From assembly GCF_002878395.1 (NCBI RefSeq), contig NW_025859999.1, positions 592,786 to 656,785 on the forward strand: 64,000 nucleotides of DNA, given 5' to 3'. The notes under the pieces were generated by a model. That model was not told where the DNA came from. It saw nothing but the letters and a program-made list of their open reading frames with translations, and did no database searches. The stretch comes from Capsicum annuum (taxonomy: Eukaryota; Streptophyta; Magnoliopsida; Solanales; Solanaceae). Position numbers and translations under genes: made by a program. This document shows, piece by piece, positions 1 through 10,933 of this stretch; within the stretch, counting starts at the first letter, position 1, and the number at the start of each line of letters is the position of its first letter.

Positions 1-235
1 CACCAACTAAATACTACAAATTATTTTTTCAGAAAATATTTTCCATCCACCAACCAAACATAAGAAAACAAGTAAGAAATCAACTTGTTTACCAAGAAAT
101 CATTGTTTAGAAAAATATTTTTCATGGAAGCTATAGGGTATTTAAGGTCGGCTACCCTTCTTATGCTCAAATAATTCTATAGAGTTAAGTATATGGTTTA
201 TTTTTGAGCTTCTAATATTTTCATAAAGTGTAGTT
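1..235. repeat. Flank with possible MITE remnant
   Basis: AT-rich DNA outside the first LTR. Two stretches built around a GAAAATATTTTC-like palindrome lie at about 32-46 and 110-126, separated by a segment mentioning the wording ccaaccaaaca. This resembles short non-autonomous DNA transposons common in Solanaceae, but no complete terminal repeats or target duplication can be seen. No ORF of note. Confidence 0.3.
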
Positions 236-1652
236 TGTTGATACTCCATGGATCATAGCACTTTCGATGCTTAAAATTGTTAAAATATGTAAGTTACTTA
301 GGTTATTTTATTAGATATGATGGGTTTTGTGTTATATTTTGTAGGAAACCAGGTTTTTGATGCTAAATTGGTGAAAAGGATGAAAATTAAAGTTTTCAGC
401 TACTTACCTGGGCGCTTAAAACTCCAAGGTACCACTTACTAGGCGAAGGTACCAAAGTAGGTGTTAGAAATTGGAAGACCAGAGGCATAAAAGTGTAGAA
501 AAGAAGAATCTATCACTTGCATAGGGAACCTACGATCTGGTGATATAGTAGGTTACAGAGACAACAAATATAGAGAGTTCAAGAGCTGCTTGAAAAAATG
601 AGGCACCTACGTGGGATCACCTACATTCCGTAGGGGCCACCTATGGCCTATAGGTGGTTTAGTAGGTGACCACCGATCGTAGTTTGCCTTTTTCATTTGA
701 AATTTAATTTTTAGTGTTTCCATGTAATCTATATATACCTTTTTGACATTTTGTAGTTAGTTTACACACGCTATATACTGACAAAATTATATTTTTGATT
801 CCAGGATTTTATTTTGATCTTGGAATTGCTTGTAGTAATTTTTGTTGTTTATTCGATTAACGACTTTGGGTTTTATTCATTGATTATTGTGATATTTTTT
901 TAATGGATTCAATTATGAATTCCTTCAATCGTAATACAAAGATGAGTGGCTAATTCCCTAAGCTGGGATTGTAGGAGCCCCAACTAAATAACAAAGTAGG
1001 GGATGTGTTCAGTCCTTCTAGATAGTTCTTTCCGCATGCATTGTAGTTTTCTTTATACTTATTGATTTTTTAATGGTTGCAAAAGTTAGGATCTAGCCAA
1101 TATTCACTATGTACTCGAAAGGGAGGTAGATATTGGGAAAAGAATATCAGAATAGTGATTTGGGGTTAATTTCTAAAATAACCTTACCGCCATTATTTAC
1201 GTAAGATGATTAACTTACATCTAATCAACTTTAGACCATTAGGAGATATTAGAAACTAGAGTCTAAGGTAGGGGTTAGTAAGGGGATGGTTTAAGACTGA
1301 GTTGAGATGAGTGAAACCCACCAATGTATGCGTACCTAACTTACCAGATTCTATATGTACAATATATTGATAGTTGGATTTAGCACGTGAAGTCTACTGA
1401 GTTAGAAGATTGGGGGAACATATGTAGTGTTTGTTTTTGACTATTTACAACCAAATCTTTTGAGTTTGGTTACTTTCTCGAGATTACTACTTCAAACTCC
1501 CCATTTACTTTCAGCACTTCTCGTTGATTCTAGAAAACAATAGAGACAATTCCACGTATTCCTTGTTGGTTCAACCCCAACCTGAGTTATGTTACTTTAC
1601 TTGACGGTGATCGCTTTATCTTTAATTGGAGGTGTAGTTTGGGCGTTGATCA
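236..1652 (+). repeat. A1 5' LTR
   Basis: Long terminal repeat matched along its length to 9510-10933. It starts TGTTGATACTCC and ends GTTGATCA. U3 holds several CACCTA/TAGGTG dyads at 604-657, then a TATA-like stretch at 729-738. The R/U5 part has the ATGAGTGGCTAATTCC motif (about 943-958) that recurs in the other Athila-like LTRs of this window, and near its end a ttcaaccccaacctgagtt motif typical of the group. Confidence 0.85.
729..738 (+). promoter_or_regulatory. TATA-like box of A1 5' LTR
   Basis: CTATATATAC lies 70-120 bp downstream of the U3 dyads and is kept in the 3' LTR at 9995-10004. Its position fits the retroelement RNA promoter. Inferred from sequence only. Confidence 0.5.
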
Positions 1653-2169
1653 ATTTTTTTATCATAGTCGGGGAATATGGTGTTGAGTTGTTGATTGAAG
1701 TTTCTAAAGCTTTTGGGTTTGTGTTTTATTGTTTAGTTTGGTATAAGTCGGTGGATGGCTAACATAAGGAGTCATGTCAATCCCTTGCTCCCAGTAAATT
1801 CTAACCTAGAGAAAATCTTAAAGCCTAATTGTATGATGACAAAACCAGTATGTGCATGCCATCTTGAAGGGTTTCGAAATGATGCTAATGCAGTACCTCC
1901 CCCTACTCTAGGTGGCCCTCAAAATATTATTCATTAAAAAATTAAGTAGTTATTAGTATATGTAGATTCTAAGTTGAGAAGGTATGAGGGGTCCGACGAG
2001 TTCAGCAGGTAGAACTAGCTAGCCCAAGACTGATAGTTGATCTTTGATCAGCACTCGATAGTAATCAAGATAGTGTTCATGGTGGTCAACCTTAGATGAT
2101 CCCAGCATACTAGTACTTTTATCCATACGATGATGAAGAGGATATAGGATACGTTATGATGGAAGAACA
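1653..2169 (+). other. A1 leader with degenerate tRNA-Asp PBS
   Basis: Directly after the LTR, 1658-1675 contains CGGGGA preceded by a decayed stretch that could derive from the Athila PBS complementary to the 3' end of tRNA-Asp. The match is weak apart from the CGGGGA core. A 60-codon open frame at 1755-1937 begins MANIRSHVNPLLP and is probably the N-terminal gag or leader peptide of the element. The rest is stop-rich. Confidence 0.4.
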
Positions 2170-3569
2170 AGAGATATCATTTCACCTACACTACTCCCTA
2201 ATGTAAAAATTTGATATTAATAGTTCCATGATCCAAATTCTAAACTTCAAAGGTGTTAAGCTGTGCTAGGGTATGGATGATGAAAATATGCATCATGCTA
2301 ATTATTTTGTGATTTTAACTTCTATACTATTATAGAGGTAGATCTGGAGGAACTCAGATTGATGTTGTTCCTTTTATCATTGACCGGAAAAGATTCTTAA
2401 TGGTAGGGAAAACTTCCTAGAAGATCGATCAACACTTTGAATAAGTTGCTCAGGAAATTCTTAAATAGTTTCTTTCCTCACCTGAATGTTCTAGTTAAAA
2501 AAAAAAGATATATAACATCAAGTATCTACATTCTGAGTCAATGTATGAAGTTTGGTTTTGGTTTAAGAAAATATGGAGCATAGTACCCAATCTTCATATT
2601 TTAGGGATGATCTTGCTGGAGATATTTTATAGAGCTATGAACATTAGTTCCTATGCTATGGAAGACACAATCACTAGAGGAGCATTCATAAGATTACGTT
2701 AGGAAGTAGAATATTAGGCTTAAGACAAGATCCCTCTCACCAACCGAGGGTGGCATAATTAGGAGGCTGAGAGGGGTGCTAACACTTATTCCCTTAGAGA
2801 TTTAGGTTACCATAGGGTGGTTAATAATTTTGTGGAACAATAGATTGAGCAACAAAGAAGTGATATTGAGTTGCTAACTAAGCAGTTTGCAATAGTAAAT
2901 TTCAAGAAGTTGAACACAATAGGTTCACAGGGCGTAGCCTTTGGAGTATATCAGTCTGAATTTGAAGAGGAGGCTAAGTATCTTGATCGTAAATTGGCTG
3001 GTTTTGACCCTATGGGCAAGGAAAAAAGGTCAAAAATATTATGGAGATAGATACATATATAGAATTAGGGAGCATGATAGTGACTGGAGAAGAAATGATG
3101 AATATAAAGAGAAGGGAGACATGTATGTCCTGCTAGACAACTGTGATATTGAATCGAGAATCGAAGGGTCATTATAAAAAATTCTTAAGGGTTAAGAAAA
3201 TCATGAAACATTCCTTCATGAGATTAAGGTTTACATCTCAGTTCTAACCCAAAAGGTTGAGTCTTATGCAATTACAATCAAGTAGTTAGAGTAGTAGTTT
3301 GCGTAGATTTCTTCTATTTTAAATAAAGGGCAATCGGGTACCCTTCCAAGCAACACAATGTAGAATCCAAAGAATGATGGTCATTTTCTTGCTATTACAA
3401 CTCATAGGGGTAAGTATACTATTGATTCCCTGATGCCTATTTTGGATATGCCAAAGAATGATAGTACTATGGTTGATGAGACAAATGTCATGGAGTCTGA
3501 TAAATTGACAAGTGTTGATGTTAGTTTTGGTGATGATAAAGGTAAGGGAAAGGTTGATGATCCCATATT
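2170..3569 (+). pseudogene. A1 gag (capsid) pseudogene
   Basis: Gag makes the capsid and packages element RNA. Reading across frames, about 2200-2290 gives a KFDINSSMIQILNFKGVK stretch like the start of the Athila capsid domain. 2941-3177 is an open stretch rich in charged residues (RDWRR/EKGD type), like the linker after the capsid. 3200-3420 gives a coiled segment followed by GTLPSNTM and NPKNDGH, the usual gag-to-protease linker of plant Athila elements. Several TAG/TGA stops and frame changes destroy it. No zinc knuckle was found, as is usual for Athila gag. Confidence 0.7.
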
Positions 3570-4215
3570 AAAGAAAATTCCATGACCACCTCCTACTTTT
3601 GCTCAAAAGCTAAAATAGAAGAAAGATGAAGGTAAGTTGAAAAACTTCATTGAGATACCAAATGATTTGAGTTTGAACATCCTTCTCTTTGAGGTTTTGC
3701 ACAAAATGCATGGGTATTCCAGGTTTAATACAAAATTAGTGATGAATAAAAGAACATAAAGTCTTGAGGAAGTTGGTGGATTGGACCATTACTGGGCAGT
3801 CATATTTATGTCTCTGGCGCAAAAAAATGGTGATCTCGAAGCATTAATGATCCCATGTACTATAGGGATAACTAGATTCACCAGAGAATTATATGACTTG
3901 GGAGTCAACATAAATTTTATGTTATTGATTGTATTCAAGTAATTGGTCTTGAGCACTCTTAAGCAGACTATTATGCTGTTATTAATGGCGGACCATAGAG
4001 TAAAGAAAACCATGGGCATATTGTTTGATGTGTTGGTGAAATTTAATAACTTTATTGTTCTAGATAACTTTGTCATTTTTTATTATGAGGTTGACTTGGA
4101 GATGCCTATTATTTGGATGACTATTCATAGTAATGTGCAGGGAGATAGTTAATATTGAAAAGGAGGAGCTCAAGTTTAGAGTTAGTAAAGAAGATGTCAC
4201 ATTCAATGTTCGATG
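3570..4215 (+). pseudogene. A1 aspartic protease pseudogene
   Basis: The retropepsin cleaves the Gag-Pol precursor. After a PPPTFAQKLK start (an in-frame TGA precedes it) comes LKNFIEIPNDLSLNILLFE, then IPCTIGITRF and the active-site region DLGVNINFM near 3896-3922, where DLG takes the place of DTG/DSG as is usual in Athila. The domain ends with EEDVTFNV-like residues near 4190-4215. Stops occur at about 3938 and elsewhere. The reading ends about 125 bp before the hairpin motif, where RT should begin. Confidence 0.75.
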
Positions 4216-4321
4216 AACTATGGAGAATCCAACCGACATGAGGGTAGTGTTGGTTATTAGTTGTATTGATAACCCAGGAGGGTATTCTTTTGGGTATCTT
4301 AATGAATTTTAAGTAACAAAG

Positions 4322-4460
4322 GTACTTGTATCATGTCGCGATGTTAAATCAAGTGATAGATGGGTGGCAACCCATGGCCTAGTAGGTGATGTCTGAATAA
4401 CCAACTTAGCCGCGTTGTTTCGTTATGTTAAATCAAGTGTTGGGTGGGAGGCAACCTAAT
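4322..4460 (+). repeat. Duplicated post-pol hairpin motif of A1
   Basis: Two copies of ATGTTAAATCAAGTG (4341-4355 and 4425-4439), 84 bp apart, each followed by a GGGWGGCAACC hairpin; the first is TGGGT-GGCA-ACCCA. In Athila-type elements a GTTAAA..TTGGGAGGCAACCCAA motif usually lies just after integrase. Here it lies just after protease. Its role is unknown; it could be an RNA structure or mark a splice or subgenomic start. Confidence 0.65.
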
Positions 4461-5541
4461 ATTTTAGTGTTCATAACTATTTTTCTATTCTGTAGGAATA
4501 GTTGTATGAGGAAGGACCCAGAACATAGTAATACGATGTCTCATTAAGAATATTCCAGGTAAGGGGACTTTGTGACCATCTCACAAAGGTCATAAGTCCC
4601 ATAAAGGCCAAATAAGTTTTGCATTAAATATGAAGCCAGTATTTTTAGGATTTTTAAGGAATTTCAATACTATAACTTCCAAAACAACTTATAGGATTGT
4701 AAATACTACTTAGGATCCCATAAGTACAATAGTAAGAGTCCAAATAACAAATCTATAGAGCCAGGAACAAGGTCAAAAATTTGGGTCCATATGCAGTGGT
4801 TTCCTATGGACTGTAGGTACCACCTACGATATGTAGGTGGCCATGTTTGGGACCATTTTTTGTTTAAATGTTTCCGACCATCTAGTCCTAAGATAACCCT
4901 AAACCAACGACTCAAGCTTTTTTAAATCTTATCACTCACTTTTAAACTTATAAATCCTCAAATTTCCTTCTTCCCTCTTAAATTTTAGACTTCTCCCCTT
5001 CCTATCACTTGAGAGAAAGATAAAACAAGTTTTTTTCTTAGGACCAACTTGTCTAAGTGCACTAATTATGCATTCAATCAATGGTTTCACTTCACTTTTT
5101 CATATTTCACTTTTGATTCTTAGAGTAAACTTTAATATTCTAGTCTCGTAATTATTGTATCTTCTGCTTAACTTGAAATAAGTGAGTTAGTATGTTTATT
5201 TTCATGTAAAATATGTAGAAATAAACAAACATGTATATCGGAGCCTTGAATTAACTTTAATATCCCTTGGTGGGGCATTATTCTGAAATTAAACCCTAAA
5301 ATCATGCCCTAAGTGAAAGTTGAAAATTGAAATTGGAAAGGAAACCCAAAAGTGTGCATGCTAGTCTATATTGAATAAGTTGATTCTAATAGTATGTATG
5401 CATATTGGACTTGCTTGGTCTGAGTTGGTGTTATAGGGATGTATAACTAAGGGAAAATTTGAAGGTTTTGAATCCTGAGTTTTTCTACAAATTTTGTAGT
5501 ATCTCGTTATCTTTTATACACTAACATTTGACTTTTTAGGT
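4461..5541 (+). other. A1 spacer before env-like ORF
   Basis: No ORF. It holds a dyad pair at 4803-4839 (CACCTAC, 5 bp, GTAGGTG), the same type as in the U3 of the LTR, and then a CT-rich tract at about 4960-5010. This could be a separate promoter or a splice acceptor leader for the downstream env-like ORF, but neither is shown. Confidence 0.45.
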
Positions 5542-8000
5542 ACACATGGTATCAAAGGATTCAAAAAAAAGGTTGCACCTTCTAGGTGACAGGATGAGTC
5601 CTTCGAGAGTAGTGGATCGGTGGAGGAGTACCAGTTTTCGCAAACCAGAGCGGCCCTGACCAGTGTGATGTGGACAATGGCTAGGGCCTACAAATATGCT
5701 ACAACTCAGACTATCATTAAGGTTACCTGAGGCATACCACATGTAGATTGTTTATAGTAGTTAAGATAACCTACTTATACTCAGTCGGGAGCTCAGCCAT
5801 GGGTTACCACTCCTATACCCAGGCCTAAGATAAATATGGATAGGATGCCACTACCATACTATCTTTAGTTTTAAAAAGAAGTGGATAATGATGTGCAAGA
5901 GGTAGAGTCAGTCAATTCCAAAGGTAGTTTCACATGAACCCTAGTTTGAGGAGGGTTTAAAGCATGAGGACAAGTCTGAGGCAGTAGCTTAAATAGAGTG
6001 ATCAGCAGTATGCAAGTTTGAGAAAGGTAGAATATTTTAGGAGCAGTCATCAATAGTACCTGAGTTTGAGGATGGTATCGACAAGGCTATGCTTCAGGTA
6101 GCACTACAAAGAATAGGTTTCCAATCTCAAACAAATTAGAATTCTAACCCTACGCACATCATGGGTGAACCTACTGATGAGGTAAACACGAGATAACTCA
6201 TAGAGGGGCTTTGGTTGCTTAACGAGAGAGATGGATTTGTTATGGAGACAGGCCATGCCAAGAGGGTTATTCATGAGTAGAGTCTGACTGAGTTGTCCAG
6301 ATTGGATGGAGGATCATTATTGAAGCTGTGTTTAATAGTTATCAACTAGGGGATGACAAAACCCCTAGGTTCATACTATTCAATCATTGGTGCAGTATTT
6401 CTATGACTCTTCCCACACAATAGTATCCTTGACTACACCTAAAGATTTATGGCATACACAGAAACCATAGTTAGAATATCTATTTGTTAGAGAGGTCTGT
6501 CTTGATATTTTAGCGATGTTCATCCACTGAGTTCTGTATTACCTATATTATGTAACTCATACGTCTATAGTTAAGTGTGATTACCGTTTAAGATTGGCGC
6601 ATGGCAGATATGTTATACGAGGGATTAAGCAAATAATTTAGAGGGTAGTATTAGTTAGATAGATTTTTAATTATATTTAACCTCTTGGTATGGATATCCC
6701 TTGGGTCGTGGGGCAAGCTGTGATAAAAAAGGCAACATTAAATTTTGCCATAAATATTTTATGGTTGTTAGTGCATTATCTATTATATTTGATTATAGCA
6801 GAAAACTTACTTGTTTAGGATAGTGCAACACTTATTGTGAGTATGGTAGCTGGTTATGAAATTTATTTTCCAACCATCATCAGATTTAACATACATGAGA
6901 GGACATTTGTGGAGATGACCACATTTTTCTTTCCTTTTTTGGTACAGCTATTATGTGATGAGGATGGTATGGTAGAAATTATAGGTGTTAATGCAAGAGT
7001 ATATGTGATGGGCGTGGCCTAGACTAGTAGAATAAATGATCCAACTAACCCATCCCTCTCAAAAAGGTCTTGTATGCCTCCGATAGTGATTTTGGTTTAA
7101 TTTGAGGGCCTTTCAGTTTCTGCAAAGATCATTGCTAGAATGGTAGGATATGTTTGGATTAGTATGGAGTTTAAGATAGGGGAGTAGAGAGAGGCCCCCA
7201 AGATGAGGACATATGGAAAGGGGACCTCAGCCATATCTATTTTAGTTCCATCTTTCTCTTCAAAGACAATTGGGACATCTGCATTGCACCCTTGCCCCTT
7301 TACAATAGCTGCTACTATAGGTATGGTGTTTGTATCACATGAGTATATTCAGAGATTAGTAGATAGTCAGAGAGATACTATCACTCAACTAGAGAATATT
7401 AAGTCTCATATGGTATTGTTATATTGGCATATCTGGGCTTTCGTCTAGACGATACTTGAGGCAGTAGAAATTATATTATAGGTTGAAAATAGAGGTGAGA
7501 TATTAGAGTTTTTAGATGGGATAAATGATCGTATATATTCTTTTATGGGCCGAGTATCAATGTAATTATGTGATATTGAGTCACCCAATATGGGTGAGAT
7601 TAGAGAGGAGGTAGACATACTATGGGTAGTGATATACTCTCTCACTGAGAGTACCATTATAGCCATCCCTCAAGTTATAACTCCAGTTGTTCAGTCGACA
7701 CCTCCATATGGACCTAGATGTTTTTATATATTTAAGGAGGATGAGGAGATGGTCCCCATTGCTAGGACCAAGAGAGGCTGAGAGGTAAGGTTTCAAGATC
7801 CCAATATATAATTTGACTAAACCTTAAAATAGGTGATATGTTAATTGAGGGAGACAGACTATTCTGTTAGGTAGAGGCATATTGAGATCGCTACAGGTGC
7901 ATTCTCTAGTAATGCACCACCACCGCCGCATCCACCACCAGTCGAGATACCCCCATATGGTGATAATTATGATGTAGAAACCTAGTGCATCCTAGGTATG
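5542..8000 (+). pseudogene. A1 env-like ORF (plant transposon protein type)
   Basis: Broken ORF starting near an ATG at 5546 (MVSKDSKKRLH). Its central part, 6837-7022, is still open and reads YEIYFPTIIRFNIHER then a FFFPFLVQLLC stretch. This matches the conserved block of the 'putative plant transposon protein' domain found in the second ORF of plant Athila/Tat elements. The C-terminal part at 7330-7780 is charged and helix-like, as in the family. Upstream frames contain many stops. The role of this ORF in plants is not known; it is called env-like by position only. No clear signal peptide or membrane anchor can be placed because of the damage. Confidence 0.6.
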
Positions 8001-9509
8001 TACTTATACCTTTTCTTTACAATATTTACACACACAGGGGATAATGCACAGTCTTTTAGTTTATGGTTGGGTATACCATAGTTTTTGTAGGTTTTTGTTG
8101 CCGTGTTTTCTTTCCTATTAGTCATTGTATAGTTGTAGAACCAATAATTCTTGGTAATTTCTTGGCGTATTGTGTTTTGTTTCATATTTTGTCGTGTTTT
8201 TGTTTAATTAGGAGATTTTTGAGTATCTACGGTAGTTGACATATTTTTTTTGTAACAATTTTGAGGAAAATGATATCCCTTAAAATTTTATTTTAGAGAT
8301 ATGTAAATGTATATATGCTTGATCATTGTGGATCTTGTTATGGCATTAGGATTAGGGACATGATAATCATAGCTAAATATGCATGAACTGAATAAGTAGT
8401 ATCTTGTGATATGACCCTATCTCATGTATTTGTGAGATACTACTTAGTTCCTTTTGTGTTTAATCCTGACTTGTCTAGTTATTCTTGCCTAGGTTAGTCG
8501 GTTAGGAAAGGATCACAGGTCATTTTTTTATTACTCCACTTTTAGCCTAAATGACCTTCCATATGCGAATAAGTATCCCTTGATATAGATTTTTTAGCCT
8601 TATAGACTATTTTTTGTGACAGCTTTAACCTTCAAATTTTTGTTACAATGAACCTACTTTGGGTCTTTTTCTCCTTTGACATTGTGCATCTCAACTCAAG
8701 CGAATCACCTAAGTTTAGGGTGGCTATCATTGGGGTACTAAATTTAAAGTGGGTATGAAAAAGGGTAAAATAAGAGAAAATGATAGTAAGACTAAGTCTG
8801 GTAGAAAAAGGAAAAGAAAAGAATAGAAAAATATGAAAAAAAAAAGAAGAATGAATATATAAAACCACACAAAACCTAACTATAAGATAAAAAGAAACAT
8901 ACGGGAGAAATAAGGGTAGAATAATAGATAATTGGTTAAGGAGTGGACCCCAAAGTAATGGTAGTGCCAAGGATGCTTAGTCACTAAATATATTCATTTG
9001 TACCAACCAGCGCTGAAGCTGCCATTACAAGTCGAATAAAGTCTGATAGAGATCCTAATTCGACTGTTTGAAAGCTTATGTAAAGAAAATAAGGGCAAGC
9101 CATAGCATTGGATACATGTTGGTGGAACTTCTTTTATGAGCATGAGTGTATATTTACCATCCTTGCATTCACATGCATTATTCCAAAAGAGTGAGTGAGA
9201 CTTTTTTATTATAAGGCAACATGGGTTGTATTTCTAGCCTTTTACTTGTTTGTGTAGTGTAACTTGTGAATATGCATGGTTTTTTATTGCTAATTTAATG
9301 CCATATCTTGATTTTCTTGTGTCACATTGATATGCTTCATGTTTATACATAGTTAGTTTTTAAATGTTGAAATCCAAGGGGGTAATGTTTTAAACTTAAA
9401 GTTTATTATTGACTACCTTAGATAGTTTAGGGTTCTCCTAGTTAAGCATCACTATTTTATTTTGTTTTTTTGTGTTGCCAAAGGACATGCAAACGTTCGA
9501 AGTTGAGGG
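8001..9509 (+). other. A1 3' untranslated region and PPT
   Basis: AT-rich non-coding part between the env-like ORF and the 3' LTR. It includes a purine-rich stretch at 8750-8950 whose complement is open but looks like low-complexity sequence. A short purine-rich tract, AAGTTGAGGG, at 9500-9509 directly precedes the LTR start and is the likely polypurine tract that primes plus-strand DNA. It is weaker than the G-rich tract usual for Athila. Confidence 0.55.
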
Positions 9510-10933
9510 TGTCGATGTGCTATGGATTCATAGAACTTTCAATGCTTAAAATAATGAAATATGAAGGTTAATTAGGTTGTTTTGTTAGATATAATGGGTT
9601 TTAGGTTATGCTTTGCAAGAAACTAGGTTTTGGATACCAAACTAAAAAAAGTAATGTTTTGGGCTACTCACCTAGGAACCTACAAACTGTACGTACCACT
9701 TACTAGGCATAGGTACGAAAGTAGGTGTCAAAATTGGAATTCCAGAGGCTCAAAAGTGTTGAAAAGAAGACACTGTCACTTATTTAGGGCACCTACAATC
9801 CATAGATGATAGATTAGGTTGCAGAGTTTCCAAGTACATAGAGTTCATGAGTTATTGAAGAAAATGAGGGCACCAAGGTACGACCACCTATGATCCATAG
9901 TGGTTACCTAAAGCCCGAAGATGGCTTTGTAGGTTGTCACCGAACTCAATTTTCCTTTTTCATTTTGGATTTAATTTTTAGGGTTTCCTTGTAACCTATA
10001 TATACCGTTTGATATTTTTTAGTTAGTTTACACACTCCATGTACTTACAAACATATATTTTATTCTAGCATTCAATTTTGATCATGGTATTGCTTTGTAC
10101 TTATTTTGGTTGTTTGTTTAGTTAAAGACTTTGGTCTTTAATTGTTGATTATTAGGATATTGTTTGAATGGCTTCAATAATGAACTCATCTAATCATATT
10201 AAAAAACATGAGCAACAAATTTCCTTATCTAGGTTTGTGGGAACCCTGGTTAAATAACACGGTAGGGGAAGTGCGTAGTACTTCTACATAGTGGTGTCTA
10301 CAAACATTTTGATTTTCTTCATACTAATTTCTTTATTAATCATAGCAAGCATTAGGATCTATTTTATATTAACTATGAACCTAAGAGGGAAGTAAAGATT
10401 TAGAATAAGAGATTGCAATAGTGATTTAGGGTTAATTACCTAAATAAGCTTACCTGTATTATCTACTTAAGATTATTAACTTACTTCTAATCAACTTGAG
10501 ACCGAAAGAAGATAGTTAAAAATGGGGTCCAAGTTAAGGGTTTGTAAGGAAAAACTTTAAGACTGAGAGGAGATGAGTGAAATTCACCAAAGTATTTTGA
10601 CAGACTATTGGTGATACCTAACTTACCTGATTTTACATGCACAACAATTTGATAGTTGGGTTAAGCACGAGAAGCCTAATGAGTTAGAAGCCAGGAAGAA
10701 CACAAGCATAGTATTTTTTTCTACTATTCACAACCAGTGATTTTGAGTTTTGTTACGTTTTTGAGAATACTACTAAAAACCCCATTTATCTTCAATACTT
10801 CTCGTTGATTCTAGCAAACTACAGAGACAAGTCTACATATTCCCTATGTGTTCGACCATAACCTAAGTTGGATTACTTTACTTGAAAGCAACTATTTGAT
10901 TTTCATTTAAAGTTGTAGTTTGAGTGTAGATCA
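9510..10933 (+). repeat. A1 3' LTR
   Basis: Partner of 236-1652, starting TGTCGATGTGC and ending TGTAGATCA. The two LTRs align end to end with many substitutions, so the insertion is old. It keeps the U3 CACCTA-type repeats, the TATA-like stretch at 9995-10004, and the GTTCGACCATAACC motif near 10846-10865. Confidence 0.85.

Larger units (their letters stand above)
236..10933 (+). mobile_element. Athila-like Ty3/gypsy element A1, RT/IN-less
   Basis: Complete element framed by two direct LTRs that start TGTYGAT and end GATCA. The order is LTR, weak tRNA-Asp type PBS, gag, aspartic protease, a duplicated hairpin motif, a pyrimidine-rich spacer, an env-like ORF, a 3' untranslated region, a short purine tract and LTR. 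No reverse transcriptase, RNase H or integrase can be read between protease (ends about 4215) and the hairpin motif (4341), a gap of only about 125 bp. All ORFs are broken. No clean 5-bp target duplication is seen (TAGTT left, TTTGT right). Assignment to Athila rests on the gag-PR order, the gag linker wording TLPSNTM, the protease context and the hairpin motif. Confidence 0.8.

Noticed and set aside
8632..8970. 112-codon minus-strand frame rich in Phe and Leu
   Set aside because: It is produced by a purine-rich stretch of the A1 3' untranslated region; low-complexity, no domain.
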